Made by a program: the position numbers and the translations under genes. A stretch of 64,000 nucleotides of DNA from Archangium violaceum (GTDB lineage: Bacteria > Myxococcota > Myxococcia > Myxococcales > Myxococcaceae). Shown one piece after another: positions 9,078 to 20,100 of the stretch (the stretch's first letter is position 1; the number at the start of each line of letters is the position of its first letter). The notes beneath the pieces were generated by a model, which ran no database searches, had not been told where the DNA came from, and worked only from the letters and a program-made list of their open reading frames with translations. Location of the stretch: positions 7,317,501-7,381,500 of the forward strand of contig NZ_CP069338.1 of assembly GCF_016859125.1 (NCBI RefSeq), written 5' to 3'.

Positions 9078-9725
9078 TCAGTACACGCCCAGGTTGGCGG
9101 GCAGCACCTTCGTGCCCGCGTCGGGCTGCGACTCCTGGGTGATGGGGCGCGCGGGCGTGTCCACTCCGAGCCGCTTGCGCTCGGCCTGCTCGCGCTCGCG
9201 CGCGGCGGCGAGGGCACGGGCGTTGGACTCGGCCATCTTCTCGGGAGAGGGCCCCGCGAAGAGGAAGCCCACCGGCAGGCTGAGGAAGAGGGCCGCGCCC
9301 ATCGCCAGCCAGACGAGATCCTTCGGCTTCAGGGCCGCCTCGCGCTTGCCGGCCACGGAGGGCGCCAGCACCAGGGAGAGCTCTCCCTCGAGGATGCGCA
9401 GCCGGTCCTCCGGCGTGAGCTCGAGCCAGGACCGCTCCCCCGTCCGCCGCAGCTCCGCGTCGGGCACCGGACCGAAGGCATCGCCGTTGCGGCTGCGCTC
9501 GAGGCGCGCCGCCGGAGGGACGAAGACGCGGTAGCCGGTCTCGGTGCGCTCGGCGAGCAGGAAGGGCTCCTCCGGCAGGGTGAAGCCATAGAGGGGCAGG
9601 GGCACCGTCTCATCCGGCGCGGCGAGCACGCGCGTCAGCTCGGGGCCGAAGCTCCGGGCCTCGTTGAGGGTGGTGCCCCAGTAGAGCTCGCAGAACAGGC
9701 CCTCGTTCTTCACGTCGGTCCTCAT
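9078..9725 (-). CDS. Membrane-anchored protein of unknown function
   Basis: 215 residues from ATG 9725; an upstream in-frame ATG lies 39 nt earlier in a Gly/Pro-rich lead. Residues 1-125 form a soluble beta-rich domain (GLFCELYWGTTLNEARSFGPE, PLYGFTLPEEPFLLAERT, YRVFVPPAARLERSR). One membrane helix follows (DLVWLAMGAALFLSLPVGFL, about 139-158), then a charged Ala/Glu/Arg-rich helix. The N-terminal domain would face the cytosol. I do not recognise the family. It is convergent with moaDE and lies downstream of the protease gene. Confidence 0.75.
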   Translation of the reverse strand: MRTDVKNEGLFCELYWGTTLNEARSFGPELTRVLAAPDETVPLPLYGFTLPEEPFLLAERTETGYRVFVPPAARLERSRNGDAFGPVPDAELRRTGERSWLELTPEDRLRILEGELSLVLAPSVAGKREAALKPKDLVWLAMGAALFLSLPVGFLFAGPSPEKMAESNARALAAAREREQAERKRLGVDTPARPITQESQPDAGTKVLPANLGVY

Positions 9726-9808
9726 GGCGCGGGGGAGCATAGGGCCTTCCGGGTCCGGGGGCACTGTCCGGCTGCTCGGGTGGCCGGCGTCTGGCCGGGT
9801 TCGAACGC

Positions 9809-10978
9809 TCAGGGAGCGGGCTCGTTCGCCATCTGGGCCCGGCCGCCGTCCGGTGTGTTCGGGGTGCCCGCATCGGGCGCGGTGGGGGAGATCCTCACCC
9901 CAACCTTCTGCGAAGGGGAGAGGGGAGGTGCGTCCTGGTCCGAGGTGTCGGGACGGCTCAGGTACCGACGCAGGTCCGCGAACGCCACCGTCAGCACCAC
10001 TCCCAACAACACGAGGAAGCCCGCCGCGTGCACCAGCGTCTCCACCCGCGCGGGCACCCTGCGGCGGCTCACCGTCTCGAGGAGCACGAAGAGCATGCGC
10101 CCCCCATCCAGCGAGGGCAGGGGCAGCAGGTGGAAGAAGGCGAGCGCCAACGAGAGGCTCACCACCACGCGCAGGAAGGCGCCCAGGCCACTTCCCGCCG
10201 CGCCCGAGGACTGCTTCACCACCCCCACCGGGTTGATCGGCACGAGGCCCTGCCGGCCCTCGAGCATGCGGCCGAGCATCTTCGTCCCCTCGGTCACCAG
10301 GTTCCCCGAGTGCGCCAGCGCCTGCAGCAGCGCCTGGCCCGGGCCGTGGACGCGGTACACGTACTGCTGGCTCACCCCGATGCGGCCCTCGCCCCGCTCA
10401 TCGGGACGCGGGCGCACCGACACCTCTCTCGGCTCACTCCCGCGCTCGACACCCAGCTTCAGCTCGCGGCCAGGGCTCTGGGCGATGAGCTCCACGAGCT
10501 CGGCCCAGCTCTCCAGCGGCTTGCCTTCCACGGCGACGATGCGGTCCCCCGGCAGGAGCTGGGCACGCGCCGCCTCGGAGCCGGGGGTGATGGTGCCCAC
10601 GGTGAGCGGCACCACCACGTGGGTGCCCGAGGTGTAGAGCGTGAAGAGGATGCCCAGCGCGAACAGCCAGTTGGCCAGCGGCCCCGCCAGCAGCACCAGC
10701 AGCCGCTTCCAGGGGCGCTGCGCCGAGAAGCTCGTCGGGTCCGCCGGATCCAGACCTGGCTCATGGGGATTCATCCCGTGGATGCGGGCCGAGCCCCCGA
10801 GCGGCACGGCCCCGAGCACGTAGTCCGTCCCCCGGAGCCGCCAGGTGAGAACGGCCGGCCCGAAGCCGAGCGTGTACCGGGTTGCCCGGATGCCCAACAG
10901 CCGGGCGGCCACGAGGTGTCCCAGCTCGTGAAGTGCCACGAGCAGACCAAGAGCGAGGAGGAGCGGGAGGTAGTGCAT
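9809..10978 (-). CDS. Site-2 protease family intramembrane zinc metalloprotease (RseP-like)
   Basis: 389 residues. The zinc motif HELGH is at 17-21 in the first membrane helix. One PDZ domain spans about 195-275 (GTITPGSEAARAQLLPGDRI). The second zinc-ligand motif LLPLPSLDGGRM lies in a C-terminal helix. Such proteases cut anti-sigma factors or clear signal peptides inside the membrane. Escherichia coli RseP has two PDZ domains and about 450 residues; this one has a single PDZ. The tail (ISPTAPDAGTPNTPDGG) is low complexity. It follows the Nudix gene by 15 nt, so both are one operon. Confidence 0.92.
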   Translation of the reverse strand: MHYLPLLLALGLLVALHELGHLVAARLLGIRATRYTLGFGPAVLTWRLRGTDYVLGAVPLGGSARIHGMNPHEPGLDPADPTSFSAQRPWKRLLVLLAGPLANWLFALGILFTLYTSGTHVVVPLTVGTITPGSEAARAQLLPGDRIVAVEGKPLESWAELVELIAQSPGRELKLGVERGSEPREVSVRPRPDERGEGRIGVSQQYVYRVHGPGQALLQALAHSGNLVTEGTKMLGRMLEGRQGLVPINPVGVVKQSSGAAGSGLGAFLRVVVSLSLALAFFHLLPLPSLDGGRMLFVLLETVSRRRVPARVETLVHAAGFLVLLGVVLTVAFADLRRYLSRPDTSDQDAPPLSPSQKVGVRISPTAPDAGTPNTPDGGRAQMANEPAP

Positions 10979-10993
10979 CCGGGTGTGGTCGCC

Positions 10994-11416
10994 TCAGAGC
11001 TTCCGCCGCTGGCCCGTCCGCTTGTAGGCCAGGTAGTCGGCGAGGATGGTGCCGTGGTCGAAACACAGCTCCCGGGGCAGGGCATCCACCGGGAAGGCCT
11101 TCGCCTCGGCGGCGTCATCCGCGCCCACCGGCTCGCCCTTCGCCCGGCCGATGTAGACGGTGGAGAGGGTGTGCTTGCGCGGGTCGCGGTTCGGGTCCGA
11201 GTAGGTGAAGAACTGCTCCACCAACTCCACGTCCAGCCCCGTCTCCTCCTTCACCTCGCGCACCGCGGCCACGTCGAGGCGCTCGCCCTCGTCCACGAAC
11301 CCACCGGGCAGCGCCCAGCCCAGGGGCGGGTTCTTGCGGTGGACGAGCACGATGCGGTCCCCGGGCAGCTCGATGATGCAGTCCACCGTGGGCACGGGAT
11401 TCTTGAACTGGGCCAT
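10994..11416 (-). CDS. Nudix hydrolase
   Basis: 140 residues with a complete Nudix box, [15 protein letters not shown] then [10 protein letters not shown], at about 38-62. Family members hydrolyse nucleoside diphosphates linked to another group, often ADP-ribose or oxidised nucleotides; the substrate here cannot be read from the sequence. The ending [12 protein letters not shown] is seen in ADP-ribose-pyrophosphatase-like members. First gene of a two-gene operon with the site-2 protease. Confidence 0.93.
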   Translation of the reverse strand: MAQFKNPVPTVDCIIELPGDRIVLVHRKNPPLGWALPGGFVDEGERLDVAAVREVKEETGLDVELVEQFFTYSDPNRDPRKHTLSTVYIGRAKGEPVGADDAAEAKAFPVDALPRELCFDHGTILADYLAYKRTGQRRKL

Positions 11417-11489
11417 AGGGGAGCCAGTCTAGCCGCTGACCTCGCCGTTGCACCCCGCTCGTGCACCGGGATGCGCTAGCCTGCATGCC

Positions 11490-12011
11490 GTGGCCGCTAC
11501 CCGACTGTTCCGCCCGCTCCTGATGTCCGCCCTGGCCCTGACCCTCTTCGGCATGGGCTGCACCCGTGCCTACATCCAGAAAGTGGGCCTCTACGAGTTC
11601 AAGGCCGTGGAGCTGATCCGCGACGATTGCGGCATGCTCGCCTTCTCCCCGGAAGAGGCGCTCTGGGACGGAGAGCTCCTCATCTTCGGGGAGGTCGTCC
11701 GCATGCGCTACGGGCTGCAGGACGCGCTGCTCGTGGGGCGCTTCCTCGATGGGAGCGCGTCGGACAACGACGTCTTCTCGATGGATGGCAGCGTGGCCAA
11801 CGTCTCGCTCCCCGGCGATGAGGAGGCCCGGTGCTTCGTGGATCAGCTGAAGTTGCACATGGAGGGCACGACGCAGTGCGACAGGCAGTTCGACGGCGTG
11901 TTGAGTGTGCGCTACGAGCAGCGGATCCAACAGCCCGGGTGTGCCTGCCAATTGTGGGTTCGTTATCAGGCCGTCGAGAAAGGCAAGTCCCCTTGCTACT
12001 CCTCTCCTTGA
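11490..12011 (+). CDS. Lipoprotein of unknown function
   Basis: From the GTG at 11490 the protein has about 173 residues with a lipoprotein signal (MAATRLFRPLLMSAL, then the lipobox FGMGC). An ATG at 11448 would add 14 non-signal residues, and an ATG at 11523 would leave a signal that is too short, so I prefer GTG. The mature part has conserved Cys pairs (DDCGMLAF, RCFVDQLK, QCDRQF, GCACQLW, PCYSS). Divergent from the Nudix/protease operon. I do not recognise the family. Confidence 0.75.
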   Translation: MAATRLFRPLLMSALALTLFGMGCTRAYIQKVGLYEFKAVELIRDDCGMLAFSPEEALWDGELLIFGEVVRMRYGLQDALLVGRFLDGSASDNDVFSMDGSVANVSLPGDEEARCFVDQLKLHMEGTTQCDRQFDGVLSVRYEQRIQQPGCACQLWVRYQAVEKGKSPCYSSP

Positions 12012-12070
12012 GGGAGGGCACGCGAGGCTTCTAGAACGGGGCTCCTGACGTCGTTGCACTGGAGGAGCCC

Positions 12071-14038
<1,968 letters not shown>

Positions 14039-14059
14039 CTCCTGTCACTCCCAACGAAT

Positions 14060-14139
14060 TGGAGGCGGCGGGAATCGAACCCGCGCCGGGCGGTGCGAAA
14101 CTCCCAGCAGAATCGCGCCCTTACCTCGCAACCGCCCGG
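14060..14139 (-). other. 3' end of a tRNA or tmRNA, 5' half not found
   Basis: On the minus strand, positions 14084-14068 form a perfect T arm (GCGGG, loop TTCGATT, CCCGC), followed by a 3' acceptor strand CGCCTCC and discriminator A at 14060. No matching GGAGGCG 5' strand is found at tRNA distance. A helix with arms 14086-14098 and 14126-14139 (one bulged A) sits directly before the T arm, unlike an ordinary tRNA. CGCCTCCA after such a T arm is common in tmRNA 3' ends and in type II tRNAs. Likely a remnant or integration site. Confidence 0.6.
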
Positions 14140-14252
14140 AATGCTTGGGAGTCGGTATCCCGCCGCGTCCCGTCTCATCCCGGCCTGTCCCAGCACATTC
14201 CGCAGACTCCTGCGACATACATGCAACATGGCCCACCTGTTGAGCGCTGAGA

Positions 14253-14395
14253 CTCGTGGTGAGCGCCGGGGCTCGCGGCGAGCCCTTAGGGTAGTGGCCA
14301 GCCTCCAGGCCGGACACGGGCCTCGCGGTGAGCGCTGGGGGCTCGTGGCGAGCGTCTAGGCCGGACTCGTAGGACGCGCGCCTCGCGGTGAGCGC
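14253..14395. repeat. Cluster of five near-palindromic 14-mers
   Basis: The 14-base unit CTCGCGGTGAGCGC, with Y/Y changes at two positions, recurs at about 14253, 14272, 14322, 14342 and 14382. Each unit is close to its own reverse complement around CTCGC/GCGAG. Spacing is irregular (19, 50, 20 and 40 bases). The stretch 14140-14488 otherwise holds no gene I can support. An open frame across it reads repeated PALTAR peptides and runs into the tRNA-like end, so I regard it as chance. Confidence 0.5.
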
Positions 14396-14488
14396 TGGAG
14401 CTCGCCCAGCCTCGGGCTCGTGGGCGGACAACCGGGCGCGTGCAAAAACCTTCGCTGACCGCTTGGCGCACCTGAGCGTAGGGCTACC

Positions 14489-14635
14489 TCAATCCGCAAA
14501 GTCCTCAAGCGAGATCACGCGGTGTGGCGCTTTTTCGAAATACGATGCGCCGCAGGAATAACTCCCTCCTGGGGTCTTCATGGCTCGGGCCTCGTCTGCG
14601 GTGAAGATGTAGACCAGGAAACCGACGGTATTCAT
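14489..14635 (-). CDS. Small unidentified protein or gene remnant
   Basis: A 48-residue frame starting MNTVGFLVYIFTADEARAMK and ending RVISLEDFAD. The second half looks like genuine protein (polar, no high-GC-shadow bias), and the AT content is higher than in the flanks. An upstream in-frame start adds 21 Gly/Arg-rich residues that look spurious. It lies between the repeat cluster and a lipoprotein gene. It may be the C-terminal remnant of a larger gene. Confidence 0.35.
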   Translation of the reverse strand: MNTVGFLVYIFTADEARAMKTPGGSYSCGASYFEKAPHRVISLEDFAD

Positions 14636-14746
14636 TGAGAGGAGCGCTCCAAGCCACCCCGGCCGGGCGCCTCCCTCTAGACGTCCAACGGACAACACCG
14701 TGGCCCTCGGAGTCAGCGGGGGCCACGGGTGCTGCCGGAGCGCTCG

Positions 14747-15262
14747 TCACCAGACGAATCGCTGGCAGCCGAGCGCCGTCATCCGCTGGCAGTTCTCGGC
14801 GTTCTCGGGGCAGGGACCGACCTGCACGGCCCTCGCCAGATACGTCCTGCCCGCGACGAGGGGCCGCGCGTCATAGCCCTTCCGATCGCTCGCCGGCCTC
14901 ACATCGTATTCGACGGGCGACTCGATGAAGGGCTGCTCGAGAGCCACCTCGTGGAACGGCTCGGAGTCGGCGGCACCCAGTCCCCACACGAGGTGGCCGC
15001 TGCACGAGCAGGTCTCCACCTCCTCCTGTTTCGAGGGCTCACTGCACTCGATGACCTCGAAGCGGTGGAGCTTGCCTCCCTCCCAGGAGAAGCGAGGCGA
15101 GCCGGCCCCGCGCTCCATTCGCAGAGAGAGCTGCGCGGGCGGGGGCTCGGGGACGGGCTCGGTATCATCCCAATCGGGTTGGCAGGCCGTCGCCAGGGAC
15201 AAGGCGAACAGCGCGCCGAAGCCGCGGATGAAGGAAGACTTCGTGGTGTGTCGTGCGTTCAT
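14747..15262 (-). CDS. Lipoprotein of unknown function
   Basis: 171 residues with an N-terminal signal and lipobox SLATAC at about 22-27, followed by an acidic/Pro-rich linker (DDTEPVPEPPPA). The mature domain is beta-rich with Cys pairs (VIECSE, ETCSCSG, GPCPENAENCQRM, LGCQRFVW) and includes a V-x-AGRTYLARAVQV strand like fibronectin-III or Ig folds. Probably anchored in the outer membrane. The next feature downstream on this strand is a remnant of unknown origin; no operon partner. Confidence 0.78.
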   Translation of the reverse strand: MNARHTTKSSFIRGFGALFALSLATACQPDWDDTEPVPEPPPAQLSLRMERGAGSPRFSWEGGKLHRFEVIECSEPSKQEEVETCSCSGHLVWGLGAADSEPFHEVALEQPFIESPVEYDVRPASDRKGYDARPLVAGRTYLARAVQVGPCPENAENCQRMTALGCQRFVW

Positions 15263-15312
15263 GGTTTCGCTCCCAGAGTGTCCTGCTTCAACACCACGGG
15301 TGCGCGAAACTG

Positions 15313-15705
15313 TTACACGACACCGACGCGCGGACCCGAAAGGGGGCCCGCGCGTCGGTCACCTCGACGGACTACCCGAGGATGCGGGTGCAAACGCCCT
15401 CGGGGCGGGGGCCGCACGTCCACCTCCGTCCAGCGCAGCCGCTGCTGCAGCGAGTGCGCCTGATACGCCCGCAGCGCGTCCTCGTGCCCTTGTGCGGGCA
15501 TAGCCCCTCTTTTCTCCAGGAGGCGCAGCACCCGGTGGCGCACCACCCTCAGCAGGCGCTCCACCTCGTCTTGCGTGGGTGGCGGCAGCGGCTCGAAGTG
15601 CACGCCGCCCTCCCTCTGCACGAAAGCACCGTCTGGCACCAGCGAGTGGAAGTGCGGCGTCACCTGCAAGGCGGAGCCGAAGAGCTGGATGAACGAGCGC
15701 GGCCC
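15313..15705 (-). mobile_element. IS91-family transposase remnant
   Basis: The reading frame contains RSFIQLFGSALQ, VTPHFHSLVPDGAFVQ and PTQDEVERLLRVVRHRVLRL, which match the middle of Y2 (HUH) transposases of the IS91/IS801 group; HFHSLVPDGAF follows their conserved HxH region. Only about 110 residues survive, and neither the tyrosine motif nor the ends are visible. It abuts the 5'-truncated gene that starts near 15762, so transposition or a later deletion probably removed that gene's beginning. Confidence 0.75.
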
Positions 15706-15761
15706 CTACCTGCCCACGACGGATGCCCTGCCTCCGCGCTCGCCGACGTTGCAGCTGGCGG

Positions 15762-17072
15762 TTGATGCAGGTCACGGCCGGGTGGACGGACCTCTGCTCG
15801 ACGGACAAGAACCCGCTCGCCGAGAGCGTCGACCTGACGAACTGCACGCGGGCCATCGACCGTGACAGGAGCAAGCCCTGGGCGCGCAACTACTACGGCT
15901 CGTACAGCCAGCTCCTCGTCGGCAACAAGCTGCTCGCCTTCAACCACGGAGAGAACAAGAACGATGGTTGCTCGGACAGGTGCGTCCAGAACACCATCAA
16001 TCAGGAGATCTCCTGCAGGACCTGCTCCCTGTGCGGTGGCGGGGACTGCTCGCAGTCCTACAACGGCTTCGTCGGCCTCTCCTGGCAGTACGATGACGAG
16101 GCCCATAACTGGGGCATGCATCCCCACATCGACGAGGGGCCCATCGTCTACCGGCCACCGGGTACCTCTCGGGAGGAGCGAAGGCGACGGAGGGACTCCG
16201 CCATCCGCGCGCGATCGTCGCCGGTGATTACATCTACGTCTTCTATCACGAGGTCGGTTACGGGACGCCCGGGACGGCCTACGGGCGAGGCGTCCGGGTG
16301 GCCCGCTCACCTGCCTCGGAGCAGGGCCGGCCCGGGACGAGGAAGACGTGGTGCGACGGCACCTGGGTGGATTCGCTGCCCGCCGGGTTCAACAAGGACA
16401 ACATCGCGGCGTTCTACGAGGTCCCTGGCGGCTGCGCGACGCCGATCTCCGATGGCAACCCGGTCAGCTTCGCCGTTGCCGCCTCCACGAGCGGCGGCTT
16501 CCTGGGGCTCTCGGAGCACCTGGTCGACGTTCCCACCCAGAAATGGGAGGTCCGCCTGTACTCGTCACCCGATCTCGTGCACTGGACCTTCATGACCACG
16601 ATCCGGCAGACCGATGGGAGCTGGGACACCGGCGACCTCCACTTCCCGGCCTTCCTCTCGGCCAACGACTGGCGGAGCGATCTGGTGAGCGAGAACGCGT
16701 TCTACGTCGTCGGGACCATCAACACCTCGGAGCCGCGCATGCGCGCCCTTCCTGGGGCGAACCGGCGGGACGGCCGCGTACATCACGAGCAATACGGCGA
16801 GCACCACACAGAACTACCGGACGCAGCAGCTGCGCCTCTCCGCTGGTGAGCAGGTGACGCTGGGCGTCTGTGGCGCAGCGGCGGCGTTCAGCGGCGATAC
16901 CTACCTCCGCCTCTACGGTCCCTCCGGCGCCGAGGTCGCCTCGAACGACGATAGCCGCGGGCTGGGATCGCAGATCAGCTACACCGTCCCCACGACCGGC
17001 ACGTACACGCTGCGCATGGGCTGCTACAACAGCGGGAACTGCAGCGGGACCGTCGTCTGGAATGTGCCGTAG
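15762..17072 (+). pseudogene. Broken secreted beta-propeller-like protein with PPC-type C-terminal domain
   Basis: Three frames must be joined. Frame A (to about 16160) reads TAGWTDLCSTDKN, WARNYYGSYSQLLVGNKLLA and WGMHPHIDEGPIVYRPPG. Frame B (about 16160-16745) reads GYLSGGAKATEGLRHPRAIV, DYIYVFYHEVGYG and WEVRLYSSPDLVHWTFMT. Frame A then resumes with GGTAAYITSNTASTTQNYRT and a pre-peptidase-like beta sandwich (LRLYGPSGAEVASNDDS) to the stop. SPDLVHW is typical of five-bladed GH43/GH32-like propellers. The N-terminus and signal are missing at the IS91 remnant. Two compensating shifts could be decay or sequence error. Confidence 0.7.
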
Positions 17073-17128
17073 CCTCCCGGTACCGGCAGTCACAGGACCC
17101 CAGGCGGACTGGGGTCCTGGTGACGCCC

Positions 17129-20100
17129 TCAGACCCGAGGACGGCGCATCCGGAGGAAGGCCCCCATCAGCAGGAGGGAGGCCCAGGCCGCACCGGCTCC
17201 CGGCGCGCTCGTGGCGCCGCAACCGCAGCCGCTCCCGTCCTCCTCGCCGCCACCATCACCTCCGCCACCATCACCTCCGCCACCATCACCTCCGCCACCA
17301 TCACCCCCGCCGCCGCCTCCTCCATCCCCCGGGTTGGTCGTCGCGGCGCTCACCGTCACCGGGAAGGTGCAGGTGGCCTGATTGCCGGCCGGGTCCTTCG
17401 CCACCACGGACACCTGCGTGGTGCCCACGGGGAAGAGGCTCCCCGAGACAGGGGTGGTGGTCACCGTGACGCTGCCCACCGCGTCCGTTGCCTGGATGGC
17501 GGGCAGCGTCACCTGCACGCCGTCCTGGCTGGTGGCCTGCGCGGACACCGGGCCCGGGCAGGTGAGCGCCGGCGCGGTGGTGTCCTGCACCTTCACGTTG
17601 AAGGTGCACGTGGCCTCGTTGTCCGCGGCGTCCCTGGCCGTCACCGTCACCTGCGTGGTGCCCAGCGGGAAGGTGCTCCCCGAAGCTTGGCTGTAGGTGA
17701 GGGTTGGGGGCGCCGGTTGATCATCCGTCGCGGTCGCCGCCGGGTAGCTCACCTCGGCGCCGGAGGCCGAGGTGGCTTCCGCCGTAACATCCGCCGGGCA
17801 GCTCACGGTGGGGGGCTCGCGATCGGAGAGGATGAAATCCAACGACACCGTGTGCGGCTCCCGGCCCGTCGTCCCATCATTGGCGGAGAAGATGATCTGT
17901 CTGCCCGCCAGGGTGAAGCCCATGGGATTGGAGTGCTCCTCCCCCGGCGCGATGTCCACCAGCATCGAGGTGCCCTTCGCCGTTCCATCGCTCGTCCACG
18001 GCTCCAGGCCGTGCACGCCATCGGTCGCGGCGAACACCACCCTGCCAGCGGTTGGCAGCCCGAGCATGCGCGCGTCCACGTTCAGCCCTGACCCGGTCCC
18101 CGGCAGCAGGTCCGCCACCCGCAGGGTCCCCGCCGAAGTCCCGTCGCTCACCCACAACTCGAAGCCCTCTCCAGACGTGACCGCCCCGAAGAAGACACGA
18201 TCACCCACCGCGGTGATGCCGAGTGGCATCGAGCCGATGGCGCCCGGCTGGAGGTCTTTCACCAGGACGGTGCCCTCCGCGGTGCCGTCGCTCTTCCACA
18301 ACTCCGGGCCATGGCGGCCGTCATCCGCCACGAAGTAGAGCGTGTTGCCCACCGCGGTGAGGTGCTGGGGGTTGCTGTTGCCCCAGTCCGGGTTGATGTC
18401 CGCCACCCGCACCGTGCCCGCCTCGGTACCGTCGCTCTTCCACAGCTCCAGGCCGAAGAAGTCGGTGTACACGGAGAAGAAGAGCGTCCCGTTCACCGCC
18501 ATGAGCGACTTCGGGTAGCTGCTGCCGGAGGTGTTGAGGTCCCTCACCAGCCGGGTGCCTGCCTCGGTGCCATCGCTCACCCACAGCTCGATGCCGCTCG
18601 CGGCCGTGTCGGCCGTGAAGAAGAGCCGGTCACCCACCGCGACCATCTGGGAGGGGTAGGAGCTCTGGGCGCCTGGCTCGAGGTCCTTCACCTGGAAGGT
18701 GCCAGGAGCCGTCCCGTCCGTCCGCCACAGCTCGATTCCCGCCGAGGGCTCGAACGCCGAGAAGAAGGTCACGCTTCCAGCCCTGATGAACGACGCGGGG
18801 AAGCTGCCGTTGGCACCCGGGACGAGGTCCTTCAACATCGCCGTCCCCGCTCTCGTCCCATCGCTCACCCAGGGCTCGTTCCCGGCGCTGGTGTAGATGT
18901 TGAAATAGAGTGTCCCGCCCGCGTTGGTGAGCCACGCCGCGGAGGTGAACAGGGAGGAGTCGGTCACCTGGAAGGTGCCCGCCGGGGTGCCGTCCGTTCT
19001 CCACAGGCCGTAGCCGCTGTCCGCGTGGCTCACGGAGAAGAAGGCCGCGTCGTTCAGGCTCACGAAGGGGGCGAGGGCGTCTCCCGGGAGGGAGTCGTCC
19101 GTGCTGGGGAAGATGTCGCGCACCAGTGCGGCACGGCTCCCGGGGGCGCCGTCCGTCTTCCACAGCTCGGTGCCCTGGCTGCCGCGCCCCACGAAGAAGA
19201 GGATGGAGCCCGTGGAGGAGAGCCCCTGGAGGGAGGAGGGCACCTCGGTGGCGGCGTCCAGCGCCTCCACGGTGCTGTCGGCGGTTCCCTCCGTCACGAA
19301 GAGCTTCGTCCGGCCCTCTCCGTCCAGCGCCAGGAAGGCGAGCTTGCCTCCATGGGGGGTCAGCTCGGAGGGCTGGGCGCTGCCGGCGCCAGGCCGCAGA
19401 TCCTTCACCAGCACCGTGCCCGCCTCGGTGCCGTCGCTCTTCCACAGCTCCTGGCCGCTCACTCCATCATCGGCCAGGAAGTAGAGGGTGCTGCCCACCG
19501 CGACGAGCGACTGGAGGCTCGGGCTGCCGCTCCCCGCGACGATGTCCTTCACCAGCACCGTGCCCGCCTCGGTGCCGTCGCTCTTCCACAGCTCCTGGCC
19601 GCTCACTCCATCATCGGCCAGGAAGTAGAGGGTGCTGCCCACCGCGACGAGCGACTGGAGGTTCGGGCTGCCGCTCCCCGCGACGATGTCCTTCACCAGC
19701 ACCGTGCCCGCCTCGCTGCCATCGCTCTTCCACAGCTCGCGGCCGTTCGCCGCGGTCCGGGCGGTGAAGAAGAGGGTGCCGCCCACGTCGGTGAGCGCCT
19801 CGGGGCTGCCGCTGTCCTGGGCCGCCGCGGCGTCCTTGACGAGGACCGTGCCCGCCCCGGTGCCGTCGGTGCGCCACAGCTCCCGGCCGAAGTTCTCGGT
19901 GGTGGCGGAGAAATACACGTAAGCGCCCGAGCGCCGGAGGCCCGCCGGGGCGGAGCTGCCCGAGCCCGTCTGGAGGTCCTTCACCAGGACGGTGCCCGCC
20001 TCGGTGCCGTCGCTCCTCCACAGCTCCTGGCCCTGGCCGGGCTTGCCGTGGCTGAAGAGCAGCGTGTCTCCCAGCGTCGCGGCCGCCGAGGGCAGGGGCG

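Noticed and set aside
6482-9217. 911-codon minus-strand frame over the PKD lipoprotein and moaDE
   Set aside because: Antisense shadow with Arg/His/Gln-rich composition; the plus-strand genes have clear domains and starts.
14045-14170. Complete tRNA gene
   Set aside because: No 5' acceptor strand or plausible anticodon arm fits with the clear T arm and 3' acceptor.
14045-14431. Minus-strand frame encoding repeated PALTAR-like peptides
   Set aside because: It runs through the tRNA/tmRNA end and the palindromic repeats; the peptide repeats simply translate the DNA repeats.
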